Source: Paroedura picta (lineage: Eukaryota > Chordata > Lepidosauria > Squamata > Gekkonidae). From it: a DNA stretch of 64,000 nucleotides. Each line of letters begins with the position of its first letter. Within the stretch, counting starts at the first letter, position 1. The notes under the pieces are model-generated. The model did no database searches, was not told the origin of the DNA, and saw nothing but the letters and a program-made list of their open reading frames with translations. Location of the stretch: positions 3,249,501 to 3,313,500 of the forward strand of contig NC_135371.1 of NCBI RefSeq assembly GCF_049243985.1. Direction: 5' to 3'. Of the stretch, positions 1 to 10,295 are shown piece by piece. Position numbers and translations under genes: made by a program.

Positions 1-474
1 GATGCGCTGGAGAAGGACCAACAGGTTGTAAGAGCCTCAAAAAGGCAGAAGAAGAGGACAGAGCAATGCTACACAACAGCTTCCATATCATACGGGGCAG
101 TGGTGAGAGACAAAAGGTCTCTGGAGAAGACCAAGTTCCAGCCGGAGATCATGAGAGCTACAGCCTCAGAGTGAAAAATTGCTCTGGGCAGAAAATGCTC
201 ACTTTTTTTATTAGGAAAGGGTGGGTTTGGTTCCCCCTCCCCAAAAGATGAAAAAATACAAGCCAAAGGGGTAAAAATACAAGCCAAAACTGCTTTAAGT
301 GGGAGATCCATGTTCCAATCACCTCATTGGGGGGGGGGGGGGAGACTGTTATGAGATTTTAGCCAACAAGAAAATGTCACAAGATCCCCTGCAAGCCCCA
401 CCAACCTTTATTCTGACCTTTGGTATGAAGAGATCATTTGTGTCTGGACATATAGACCAGCTCACATCATCAGC
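1..474. other. No gene recognised; probable 3' flank of SCAN-zinc-finger gene 1
   Basis: No reading frame here resembles a known protein. A poly-G tract lies near 330-342. The minus strand of this stretch is downstream of the gene 1 stop codon, so part of it is probably 3' untranslated sequence. Confidence 0.5.
407..412 (-). terminator. Candidate polyadenylation signal of SCAN-zinc-finger gene 1
   Basis: The minus strand reads AATAAA here, about 385 bases beyond the gene 1 stop codon at 797-799. It is the first canonical hexamer I noticed downstream. If it is used, the foldback repeat at 475-743 lies inside the 3' UTR. Inference from the hexamer only. Confidence 0.4.
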
Positions 475-743
475 TCCAAATAAGGGGTGAGCGCTTCGGT
501 GCGATTCGGCTGCCTCGGCAATCACCGAAGCCGAAGTGGCCAGCACCACAGCGCAGAGGGGCAATGCTGGCAGCAACGTGCCAGCCAGTGCCCGCACGCA
601 GGCACAGAGCTCTGCGCCTGCATGCAGCCATAAGCTGGCATGCCAACCCCAACAATGCCCTTCCCCTCTGCTGGGTGCCTCAGGCATCAGTGATTGCCAA
701 GGTGGCCGAACCGCACCGAAGCGCTCACCCGTATTTGGAGGAC
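475..743. mobile_element. GC-rich foldback (MITE-like) element
   Basis: The two ends are near-perfect inverted copies: CTCCAAATA followed by GGGTGAGCGCTTCGG on the left, and the complement on the right ending at TATTTGGAG. Homology of the arms extends over about 45 bases each. I see no clear target-site duplication outside the arms and cannot assign a superfamily. It probably lies in the gene 1 3' UTR. Confidence 0.5.
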
Positions 744-796
744 ACACACACACAACATATCCCAGTAGGCCTCCCCCTGCCCTATCTCCACTCAAA

Positions 797-1308
797 TCAA
801 AGCCTCTTTCCGGCTTTTGCATGCACCAATTCATGTCTCTCCCGTTGCCACTTGCGGTCAAACCCTTCCCCGCAGAACTGGCACTCGTGCGGCTTCTTTC
901 CCGTGTGGACGCACTCGTGCCGAATCAGATCGGACCGCCAGCAGAAGCCTCGGCTGCAGAAGCAGCATTCGTAACGCTTCTCCCCCGTGTGACGGACTTG
1001 GTGCCTCATGTAGCTCGAGAGCCCGCTGAAGCTCTGCCCGCAGTCAGGACAGACTTTCGTTCTGCTCCGGATGTTTTCGGGGGGAAGTGAGGCCCTGCGG
1101 TATCGCTTGGAGGCCTCTTCCCGAGGCGGAGAGGAGTTGGCCCTTCTCAGCCTCTCCGAACGCCGCCGTTCCTTGACGTGGACTTCCTGGAACTGGGGAT
1201 AGGGAGAGGCCTTGGGGGGTCTTCCCCGTGGTCTTGGGTAACATTCAACTCGCTCCAAATGTTCCCGCTCCAGGCTCTTCTTCCTGCCCCTTCTGACTTC
1301 CTCGTAAT
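797..1308 (-). CDS. SCAN zinc-finger gene 1, terminal exon (three C2H2 fingers)
   Basis: Last exon of a three-exon SCAN-C2H2 protein of about 461 residues, probably a nuclear sequence-specific DNA-binding regulator. The acceptor is TTCCATCAG on the minus strand, and the exon enters in phase 1, matching the exit phase of the exon at 2711-2831. A basic linker holds an AT-hook-like RGRPPK core. Three consecutive C2H2 fingers follow: CPDC..H-H, CCFC..H-H and CQFC..H-H, joined by HTGEKR and HTGKKP linkers. The stop is TGA at 797-799. Three fingers is few for the family; nothing looks broken. The orthologue is not identifiable without a search, so no symbol is given. Confidence 0.85.
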
Positions 1309-1311
1309 CTG

Positions 1312-2706
1312 ATGGAACGAAGGCAAAAAGTCGGCACAGGTGAGAACCGCCCTCAGTTGGCTGTGATGGGAGTCCCATCCCAATAGCAGTAATAATATTC
1401 TCGGGACCGTTTTATGCCTCAGGTGCTTTTTCTGGTGGTGGTTTACTGAAATAAATGCACCGGGCAAATGGTTGTACTCTTGGGAGGGGAGATGTGGGTT
1501 TTCTGAGATCATCTGAATCAGAAAACAAAAGGTGACAAAGACACCATATATAGTTTGGGATCGAAATACCACAAGACCCGCCCAATCCCTCCTGTTTCAA
1601 CCTTTTGACTATGGAGGCATCTCTGAAGTATTTTTCAGGCTTGGAGTGGTGACATGTCTCTTTGGAGAAGTAGGCACGAAAGTAAGTTGCGGGAGGCAGC
1701 CAATCGATCGACTGATCATTTACCATTTCCATGGTGGAGAGACTAGGCCTGTACAGCAGCAGGGGAAGTGGGCTCTGCCCTAAATCCACCATTTTAAAGC
1801 GCAAGTTGGTGAATCCCAAAAAGTGGATTCACCAACCTAAAAAGCACTTCTCCCGGGGACGGGGTTTTTTTTTTAATCGAAGAGCCTGGAGCAACGAATA
1901 GGCATACAAGTGTGCAGGCAAAGCCAAAAATAATTCCCCCCCCAAAGTTGTCACACAAAGCATGCCTCTCTAAAGTCCTCCCCCCCCAAAAAAAATCAGG
2001 AACAAGATTAATTTTTTTTAAATTCAAGACTCGTGATTCCATAAGGGCTGGCGTTATAAAAATCACTGCATCTATGATTAGATGCATAGGCATTTCAACT
2101 GAGAACTATTAATTAAATAAAAAAAAGAAATTGGCGGGCATAGTGGGACCTTTAAAAAAATGAGAAAGGGGATTGGCTGTCTGGCTTGATTGACAGGCCG
2201 AAGAGAGTCGCGGATAAACTGCGTTGCTCTCTTCCGCCATTTCCAGCAGCGCTTGTGGAGGGTAAGAAGTGGGATACAGGGAGATGGCAAGAAGGTGAGG
2301 AATGGCACGAGGCGTGATAATATTTAGCGCTATGCTATTCAGCTGGCGTAATGCCATTTTTTTCAATGTGCAGAAATGTCTGGAGCATTCCTGTCCCACA
2401 AAGAGCATACTATCTTTACCTTGTGGCTAGCAGCCACTCATGGACCTTTCTTCCCTGTTTATCCAACCCCCTCTTGATGCCGCCTGTGCTTGTAAGCTGC
2501 CACCACATCCTGCAGCAGTAATTTCCATAACTTAATTATGCTTTGTAATCTGTTCTAAGACCCCTGTTGATTACTTTGTGGAGTGACCATGAGTAATTCT
2601 CTTTTGAGGAACAGGAGTTTCCTGCATGTTGCAACTGAGCACCTCCCCACCCACCCCAATTTCAAAAAGAAGTTCCCCAAGATGAAAAAGATGCCACGAA
2701 CGCTCC
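1312..2706 (-). other. Intron 2 of SCAN zinc-finger gene 1
   Basis: The stretch has homopolymer runs (poly-T near 1864, poly-C near 1938 and 1980) and no recognisable gene, RNA or complete repeat. Confidence 0.5.
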
Positions 2707-2710
2707 TTAC

Positions 2711-2831
2711 TTGGGTAGGACCTCCTGGATGAACTGGAGTCCACGTTGATCTGCTTATTGGCCGACAGCAGGTTCCTATCCGGCTGAGATGCTTTGGGCT
2801 TGGAATAATCCAGTGCTACATCGTTTGGCTC
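2711..2831 (-). CDS. SCAN zinc-finger gene 1, short middle exon
   Basis: This 121-bp exon is predicted from splice signals and phase. On the minus strand the acceptor reads ATCTTCAG and the donor reads CCCAA|GTAAGG. It opens in phase 0, continuing from the SCAN exon, and leaves in phase 1, exactly as the zinc-finger exon needs. It encodes 40 residues beginning EPNDVALDYSKPK, without stops. The position and the EPNDVALDY start resemble the degenerate KRAB-like linker exon that reptile SCAN genes often carry between SCAN and fingers. There is no functional KRAB box. The phase match is strong support, but the polypyrimidine tract is weak. Confidence 0.6.
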
Positions 2832-2999
2832 CTGAAGATGCTAATATGTTTGGGAGGATCAAGACCAAGTCAGCACAAGACCCCAGTTTAGTTCAGTTAC
2901 ACAAAGTGCCTGCCACGCAATGGGAAAAAACCTCCTCTGATATTGTCACGCCCACTAGTTAAGAGCTATACATTACATAAACCAAATATACAAAGCAGA

Positions 3000-3275
3000 A
3001 GTCTCCACTGGGGTTGCACGCTCTGGCAAGCACCAAAGCCTGAGGCAGCCAGGGTTGCGGTGCAGAGGGGTAGTGCCCCACCAGCCCGCCCCCTCCCTCC
3101 ACATCACGGCACTGGCCACCTCAGGCTTTGGTGCTTTCCGAAGCACGTAGTCTCCATGGTGCCCCAGTGACACCTTTCCTAATGCCCGGAAGCTATATTG
3201 TACCTGGCTTTGCCACCTTGTGTCAGAATTCCAAAGGGACCCTCGGCTCAAAAAGACTGGGGACCCCTTGGTCTA
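3000..3275. mobile_element. Degenerate non-autonomous hAT-like element
   Basis: The arms GCACCAAAGCCTGAGGC and CCTCAGGCTTTGGTGC form a large inverted repeat, and the right end (AGACTGGGGACCCCTTGG) resembles the TIR of the better-preserved elements at 6036-6355 and 19912-20288. No intact target duplication is visible. Confidence 0.35.
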
Positions 3276-3555
3276 AGGCCCACCCAGTGCTTTACGCAGA
3301 GGATACAGATGCATTTCCCTAATTCACAAACTGACCCCGACTCTCTGGACTGCTTGATTTTCAGGACAAAGCATTCTCCTCTTTCGTCTGGGGGATCGAG
3401 CTACAGCAAATAAAATTAAATAACAAATACCATACTTATTGTATAGTGCGCACATATGAGACCGGTATCCAGAACTATCGGAAATTCCAGACCAGATTGA
3501 AGGTGTGGGAGTGCAGGTATCACGAGGAGGAACCCATGGTCTTGTAGATAAGAAA

Positions 3556-4000
3556 TTCTTTCCCTAACCACACTGGTTGTGAACAGTTTTATAACATGCC
3601 CTTCCTAGAAGGCTCAGGGCAGGGAACTTAATATATACAACTAATTAATTTACATGAATGAAACAGTCATTTCATTCCTCATAAATTAAATGATTAAAAA
3701 CTGTCTCCTTAAAAACATTATGGCGGGGGGGAGGGCAGAATGTCTAGTTTTAATTGGGCGTTGTTATTTTATGGATGGAGCATTGATTGTTTTAATGAGC
3801 AACGAAGCCAGCAATTCCTCGTTAATCTCCTGGCTTCAATCATATGCCTGGCAGATCTGCTCCATCTTACAGGCCCTGTGGAAGGTTCCAGAGGGCCCCG
3901 ATCTCGCCAGGGAGAGCTTTCCACCAAACCAGGGCCAGAACCAAAAAAGGCCCTAGCAGAAGAGGCGTTCCCGAACTTTTAGTAAAAATCAAAACCTGGA
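3556..4000 (-). repeat. LINE 3'-region fragment (CR1/L2-like, reptilian)
   Basis: Begins with a CTAGAAGGCTCAGGGCAGG tail-like motif and continues with GGCCCTGTGGAAGG and similar blocks shared with 26625-27060 and 29951-30390. These are recurrent in this window and run in antisense. Clade assignment is from memory of lizard repeats and is approximate. Confidence 0.45.
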
Positions 4001-4253
4001 ATCTGCTATCTCTGAAACACATCTGCTTTCATGAGGTTCCCAGGTCCTACTAATCCACTAGGAACGCTTGTAAATGGCACGGTCCAATATTCAGAATCCT
4101 AATGTTTTTTAATTTTATGTGTGCAGACCATACAATTATTACTTAATCCATTTTATCTGCTGTAGCTTGACCCTCTTGAGCAAACGGGAATGTTTTGGCT
4201 TGAGGGGGCTTCCCGCTTTCTTTGCTGTTTGCAAAACACGCCTCCCCGCTCAC

Positions 4254-5220
4254 CTGCTCTTCCTTCCTCTCGGCGGCCAGCAGCTTCCTCAAGAACTCTT
4301 CGGCCAGGGCCACGGCCCGATTGCAGGTGACCGGGCGCCGCGCCCGGACCCAGCCCTGCATCTCCCTGGGCAGGATGCTGAGGAACTGCTCCAGGATCAG
4401 CTGCTCCAGGATCTGCTCCTTGGTGTGCCGCTCGGATTGCAGCCACTGGTGGCAGAGGTGCTGGAGCTGCAGGAAGACCTCCCGGGGCCCCTCGGCCTCC
4501 TGATAGCAGAACCGGCGGAACTGCTGGCGTTTGCGCTCCCGGATCATGGCCTCCCTTTGCAAGACGGCCCTCTTCACCTTCCAGAAGTTGCCCTGGTCTT
4601 TCTCTTCCAGGCCACGGAAGGCCTTCTCGGCTTCCTCGTCCAGGGCCGGCAGGAGGCGGCTCACCCACTCTTTCTGTGGCCAACGGCAAGCCACGGCGAC
4701 CTGCTGGAAGGAAGCTAAGAAGGCCTCCGCGTTCTCCCACGCGCTCAGCCCGTCCTGCAGCTGCGAGTCGTCCCAGGGGCAGTCTTCTGCTTCCAGGAAC
4801 TCCTGGAATTCGAGTTCCCAGTACTGAAGCTTGTCGTAGGTTTTCGGCTGAACCTCCCGGGGCAGCGACCCCGCCTCTCTGGCCTCCATGTCGTCGTGTC
4901 TTCCCATGCCCAGCTCGGGCCAGGATGGTTTTCCCATGGCCTGTGCAAACGCAGCTTGAAACTCGGGGTCAAAGGCAGCGACCTCCCATGGCTCTGTGGC
5001 TGCCATTTTCTCTGCCAGGCACAGAAGGTCTTGGCCGGGCCTCACTTGGACCTTAACCTACTTGCTCGCTGGAAACAGGTCCGTTCGATGGGGCTTGCGG
5101 ATGTCCCAGTGCTCAGGATGGGACAATGAGGACAAAACGTCACAGTTCACAGTGGAGCTCTCCCAGTAGAGCTCTGGAGGTTTCAGGGGGCCAGAAGTGA
5201 CTAGGTTTCCAAGGTCTCCT
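4254..5220 (-). CDS. SCAN zinc-finger gene 1, SCAN-domain exon (coding 4254-5006)
   Basis: First coding exon. The acceptor TTTCTTTCCAG on the minus strand sets the exon edge at 5220, the first ATG is at 5006-5004, and the donor is CAG|GTGAGC, leaving in phase 0 after 251 codons. The SCAN domain spans about residues 160-245 ([16 protein letters not shown] ... [20 protein letters not shown] ... AVALAEEFL). SCAN domains mediate homo- and hetero-dimerisation of zinc-finger regulators. Upstream, residues about 61-158 ([29 protein letters not shown]) look like the capsid N-terminal half that non-mammalian SCAN proteins may keep. The next exons lie at 2711-2831 and 797-1308, all on one strand. It looks intact. 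Confidence 0.88.
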
Positions 5221-5565
5221 CTGGAAAGAAATAAAAAAGACAGTAAGAAGAGCTGGGGGGGGGGTTTGTTTGGTTCCCCTGCTTTTTTACTACCTGAAGG
5301 TGTCTTAAAGGGGTTGAGAGAGCTCAGAGAACCGGGCCTGGCCCAAGGTCACCCAGCTGCCTGCATGTGGAGGAGTGGGGAAACCAAACCCAGCTCTTGA
5401 GATTAGAGATTAGATATAACAAATTAGACTATTATATTCAATGTTAAAATTATATTACATTTTAAATTTTAAATCATATTAAAAATGTAAATTATCGATA
5501 AAATAAACCTTCTAACGGTGCTTCCAACAATTTTGATAAACAGAAGTTTAATTTGATCATACAAT

Positions 5566-5690
5566 CATAGAATCAAAGAACAATTGGAAGGGACCTCCTG
5601 GGTCATCTAGTCCAACCCTCAGCAGGACACTCACAACCCTATCGCTCATCCACTGTAACCTGCCACCCCCTTGAACATTAGGTACCACGG
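5566..5690 (-). repeat. CR1 LINE 3' fragment
   Basis: The plus strand carries the reverse-complement CR1 signature CATAGAATC, GGAAGGGACCTCCTGGGTC and ATCTAGTCCAACCC, followed by CACTCACAACC and CACCCCCTTGA. It lies upstream of gene 1 coding sequence, in its presumed intron 1. Confidence 0.7.
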
Positions 5691-6035
5691 GGCTCAAATT
5701 TTGTCCCTCTAAGCGAGCATATGACCCAGCAAACTCTCATGGCTGAGCAGGGATTTGAACCTGACAATCCAAATCTTTGGTTGACGTTCTAATCCAGGCT
5801 TTCTAATCCAGGTGTAACCCTGGGGTTTCTTGACAGCCCTGGAAAGTTTCTTGAATGGGCAAGTTAGTTGAGCCCCCCCCCCCACAACAGCCAATGGTAG
5901 ACCTAGAACGGGTGGGGAGGGGTGGGGCCCTGGGTGGGGATGTAGACAGCTCTGCACAATGACAGATTTACTCAGATTGCATTGCGATATCGTGCCATTT
6001 CTGAGATCTGTCAAAGCCTGAAGAATGTTTTAGAG

Positions 6036-6355
6036 CAGTGGTCCCCAACCTGCGGGCCGCGGCCCGGTGCCGGGCCGCAGCTCCCTCTCCCCGCTCCGCC
6101 CACGCAGTAAAAAACATCCCAGGCCGCAAGCTTGCGGCCCGGGAAGCTTCTTACTGCGGGAGGCGGGGAGAGGGAAACAGGGCCGGGCCGCGCCCGTGCG
6201 GGCCACGCCCGCTCGGCCCGATCCGCGGGCGCGGCCCGTGGGCGCGGCCCGTGGGCGCGGCCCGATCCGCGGGCGTGGCCCGCGCGGGCGCGGTCCGCAG
6301 GGGCGCTGCCCGATGCCCTGCCGGTCCCCAGCCTCGGAAAGGTTGGGGACCACTG
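6036..6355. mobile_element. Non-autonomous hAT element, GC-rich
   Basis: Terminal inverted repeats CAGTGGTCCCCAACCT and AGGTTGGGGACCACTG bound 320 bp. A perfect 8-bp target duplication TTTTAGAG lies at 6028-6035 and 6356-6363, the hallmark of hAT transposition. The interior is a very CpG-rich run of CGGGCCGCGGCCC-like motifs and carries no transposase. Confidence 0.85.
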
Positions 6356-6464
6356 TTTTAGAGATTTCTCAAAGGTAAAAAAGATGAGAAAAGCTCAATG
6401 AATTCTTCCAGCAACTCGAGGGGGAGGGAGAGGAAGCAAGACGAAGTCTCTTGGGAAGCATAAA

Positions 6465-6882
6465 AGAGCTAAGTTTGGTGTAGTGGTTAGGAGTGCAGAT
6501 TTCTAATCTGGCATGCCAGGTTCGATTCTGCACTCCCACATGCAGCCAGTTGGGTGACCTTGGGCTCGCCACAGCTCTGATATAACTGTTCTGACCGGGC
6601 AGGAATATCAGGGCTCTCTCAGCCCCACCTGCCTCACAGGGTGTCTGTTGTGGGGAGAGGAAAGGGAAGGCGACTGTAAACCGCTTTGAGCCTCCTTTGG
6701 GTAGAGAAAAGCAGCATATAAGAACCAACTCTTCTTCAGTGATATCAGGGCTCTCTCAGCCTCACTTCCCTCACAGGGTGTCTGTTGTGGGGAGAGGAAA
6801 GGGAAGGCGACTGGAAGCCACTTTGAGACTCCTTCGGGTAGGGAAAAGGGGCCTATAAGAACCAACTCTTCTTCTTCTTCTA
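6465..6882 (+). repeat. tRNA-derived SINE with duplicated 3' half
   Basis: Box A/B-like tRNA head (GGTGTAGTGGTTAGGAGTG, GGTTCGATTCTGC) followed by a body containing CACAGGGTGTCTGTTGTGGG and a tail AACTCTTCTTC. The body from TATCAGGGCTCTCTCAGCC to the CTTCTTC tail occurs twice in tandem. The same family occurs many more times in this window. Confidence 0.75.
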
Positions 6883-7004
6883 ACCTGTGGAACTCACTGC
6901 CCTGTGATCCCTCATGCGCTTCCTGAACCCAAGCACATTAAATTTAGGGGAGAAAACATAAAATAAGAACACAGCAATAGAAAAATACACAAAGGTGGAT
7001 GGAT

Positions 7005-7350
7005 ACGAGTCCCCCAGTGGGACCTGGGGAACCCCTGGATTTACAGCTCCCCTTCAGGCCACAGAAATTAGTTCCCCTGAAGAAAATGGCTGCTTTGAAG
7101 GGCAGACTCCATAGCAGGGATCCTCAACCTGTGGTCCTCCAGATGTTCATGGACTACAATTCCCATGAGCCCCTGCCAGCATTTGCTGGCAGGGGCTTAT
7201 GGGAATTGTAGTCCATGAACATCTGGAGGACCACAGGTTGAGGATCACTGCTCCATAGTATTAGATTCCACTGAGGCCCCGCCCCAAAACCCACCCACTT
7301 CTGGCTCCACCCCCAAAACCTCCAGGTATTTATCAGCCCAGAGTTGGCAT
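7005..7350. repeat. Unclassified ~190-bp interspersed repeat split by a MITE
   Basis: Left part has GGGACCTGGGG and GTTCCCCTGAAGAAAATGGC. The right part has CTCCACCCCCAAAACCTCCAG and ends in AGAGTTGGCATCCCT. Related copies lie at 14211-14405, 14533-14815, 15165-15300 and 24755-24915. The MITE at 7115-7250 interrupts it, so this repeat is the older insertion. Confidence 0.55.
7115..7250. mobile_element. hAT-type foldback MITE (family M1)
   Basis: Near-palindromic 136-bp element whose arms contain CCTCCAGATGTTCATGGAC and ACTACAATTCCCATGAGCCC. Perfect 8-bp target duplication CTCCATAG at 7107-7114 and 7251-7258. Confidence 0.85.
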
Positions 7351-7439
7351 CCCTATCTACATCCATTGTTTGCTAGGCTATCGGGTCGGAGACCAATTCT
7401 GGGCTTCTGGGGACTTAAACAAGGCCTTCCATAAGCGCG

Positions 7440-8400
7440 CATTTTAAATATATATATTTTTTATTTCACAAAACTTTAATAAAAAAAAAACCAAATGCAT
7501 GATATTTTTTTAGCCTTGGCGGCGGCAATACCAATTTTAAGCTCCCATATCGCAATGCAATTAATTCAAAAATGAATTTTACATCCAAACTAAAATTTGC
7601 CTTTTAAAAATTTGCCAGCCTTTCCCAAAAGCTTGGAAAAGTCGGCATTACAGTAGCTTCTAGGTGATATAAAAGAATGAGACAGATATTGTTAATTCTC
7701 TGCTTTTCTTCCCCATATAGCAGTGATAGTATACAATTACAATGCAGTATTTAATCCCCACTTTCAACTATCTTCCTAAATAAATAAAATGCATTTTTAA
7801 AAGGCGCACCGAGGTCTCCCCGGGGGACCGATCGCGTGGACGCAACCCTTGCTTGATCGAGGCGACTGCACGGGATCTACTTCAAACATGCCAGGGCGGG
7901 GAAAGGCCTTCTCCGGGCCAAGATTTCCCGGATCGGGGCCGAAGGCGCCTCTCCGCCCGCCGGCCTAAAGATACTCCCCAAATATCAAGGCAGCTCCCCA
8001 AATATCAAAGAGCGCAATAGCCAAAAAAGCATGTTCAGTGCAGGGGGACCCGATCCCCGGGGGCCCGCCACGTGCTCCCTCCAGCACAAAACAAAAACCC
8101 TCCGGTCCGGCTACGGTGCCTTTCATTTTTATTCACATGCATAATTGCCCTTGCATCCCGCTCGCATCAATCAATTGCTAGTAAATAGTAATCAATTTCA
8201 AATCTGTGTGTTTTTTTTTAATTGGCTTAACCGCTAGCAAATTTTAAGCTTCGCAGGGCGGAACGCTCGAGCCGCTCGGGGAGCCCACTTGGGCCGAAAG
8301 GCGGCCATGCAAACTGCTCTGAACCAGTACAATCCGGCCGGAAAAGCGGCATATAAATGCTGAAATAAAATAAAGGCTGCCCCAGCGCGCTGTTTGTGCG
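7440..8400. other. Unannotated stretch: AT-rich to 7790, then GC-rich
   Basis: The AT-rich half (7440-7800) contains minus-strand AATAAA-type hexamers near 7460-7490, so it could be the 3' end of a minus-strand transcript. The half beyond 7800 is CpG-richer (CCGGGGGACCGATCGCGTGG). I recognise no protein or RNA and see none of the repeat families found elsewhere. Confidence 0.3.
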
Positions 8401-8479
8401 CATCCCTCCACCCCCCCCCCCAACGCGAACAACTGCCTCCAGAGCTGCGGGTTCTGCAACTGCAGCATCGGTCTAAATT

Positions 8480-8880
8480 TGGGGTCTTTTTTTGGGGGGG
8501 GGCATATCTTGTGGCGGTGAGTTCCGCGCGTCCTGCTGCTCAGCTGCAGCCGCGCCGGAGCCCCTTAGGAGAAGCGACCCGCTTGGAGACTCACCGAGGC
8601 GCCTGCGAAGGGCTCGTCCGGAGGCCGGCTGGCGAGTGGGGCCCGGAGGGTCCGGATCCAAGGTCTTGAGAGCCCCCGGCCCGCCCCGCCGGGGAGACGC
8701 GTCGGGAAACCGGGTTTTAACCCTTTGCGAGATGGGCCCGCCTTGCACAAGCGCCTCCGGCCCGGGAACCCGCCGCTGACCTTTGCCAGGCTATTGAAAG
8801 GCAAATGCATTGCAAATGTACCTGCAGGAGGATAGTTAAGTCTGGCGAGAGAGCCCGGCCAGACTACCTACCCCGCCCCC
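8480..8880 (-). promoter_or_regulatory. CpG-rich block, candidate promoter and 5' exon of SCAN gene 1
   Basis: Dense CpG sequence about 3.3-3.7 kb upstream of the SCAN exon. On the minus strand a strong donor CCTCG|GTGAGT sits at 8595/8594. A non-coding first exon ending at 8595 could therefore splice to the SCAN exon acceptor at 5220. Composition and splice site are seen; the link to gene 1 is inference. Confidence 0.4.
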
Positions 8881-8999
8881 CTTTACAGCTGCAGGGCAGG
8901 CAGGAGTTCAGCTGGTCGAGTTCCTTCTGCACCAGTTGTGTGTGATCCACTAGCCGACCCAAGAATAGAGCGGGTATTTTCAAAGATGCCGTATTTCTT

Positions 9000-9600
9000 T
9001 TTATTTATAATTATATATTATCTATATTTTTGTACCTCCCCCCCCACACACACACACGTACATACCTGCTCCAGGCAGCTGACAGCCTGAGTTGATAAGC
9101 AGGGCACTGCTGCAAGATAAGGAGGCTCCACAGAAACTCAGGCAGATGCATAGAATGCGGGTGTGGGTTTAAATAAATACTGTTTTCTATTTAGATTTAT
9201 CTATATTGTTTCATATTTAGATGCTTAAATGAATACGGTAAGGTGACCAGATTTTAACATTGGTAAAGCGGGACACCATTGACGGGGGGAGGGGGGGCGT
9301 GTTGATTAAGAATTTGGTCTATATGGAGCAACAAACAGTTTCATAGAATGCAAAAATAGTATTGTAATATATATTTTTAAAATTTCAACATAAGTACAAT
9401 TTGCCAGGTACCCCCAGATGTCCCTCCAAAACGGTTATATATATATTTGAACAGTATTTAAACTGTGTGTGTGTGTATATATATAAACAATATTTATAAA
9501 TATGGTTTGCGAGTTTCTGTTTATATTTTATATGTATATGGGTAAATATATATGCATATATAAAACGTTGTGCTTAAACACACACACGTAAATAGGTTTG
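9000..9600. repeat. AT-rich low-complexity region with TA and CA/GT runs
   Basis: Contains (CA)n near 9045, GTGTGTGTGTATATATATA near 9463 and scattered ATATAT runs. A segment from 9240 (GGTGACCAGATTTTAACATT, GGGACACCATTGACGGGGG) looks like part of an interspersed repeat I cannot name. Confidence 0.5.
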
Positions 9601-10295
9601 GGAGTTTTTTGGCATTTGATATAGACTGACTAGGAACTGGGGAGACCCGGGTTCAAAAACCCACTCAGCCACAGAATTTTAGCTCTGTGACCTTGAGCCA
9701 AACGCTCTCTTCCTCCCTTAGCCCATCCTGCAAGGGGTCTCATGAGGACTAAATTCACATGGGAAGCCATGTACAGCTGGAGGAATCGAGGCAGAGCCGG
9801 TGTGTCAGGGCCTGGGCCAGGCTGTTGATGCAAGCAGGGCTCCTGTGCTTTGCAGCTGCGTGACAGGCAGGAATTCACCCGGTGCAGCACCTGCCGTTGC
9901 TACGTTTTGCCGCCTCTTGTGCCGCAATTGAAGATGTAGCCAGAGCAAAAGGCACACCACACACTGCAACATTCCCAAAAACATTCCCTGGATCTTGTCT
10001 TGCATTCCATGTTTCCAGACAGGTGTCCTGCCTTCGTTACCCTGCCTAGTAAACCATTTAGAAATTGCTTGTGGGTGCCCATCACGGGAGCACAAAATGG
10101 GATCTTTCCCCTCCTTTGATTGAGACTGGACGCCGTATCAATCTCTTTGTAGCAGTAGAAAAGAACAAGAGAACAGGAGCACCTTCAAGACCAACAACAA
10201 CCAAAATGTTTGTTTATTTATTTTCTTATACATTTATATACAGCTCTCCCCTTGCAACTCAGGGCAGTTTTTTCAGCACAAGATGAGCTTTAGAG

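Noticed and set aside
6478-6540. tRNA-like box A and B sequences here and in other SINE heads
   Set aside because: They are heads of tRNA-derived SINEs with SINE bodies attached; no cloverleaf-complete tRNA gene was found.
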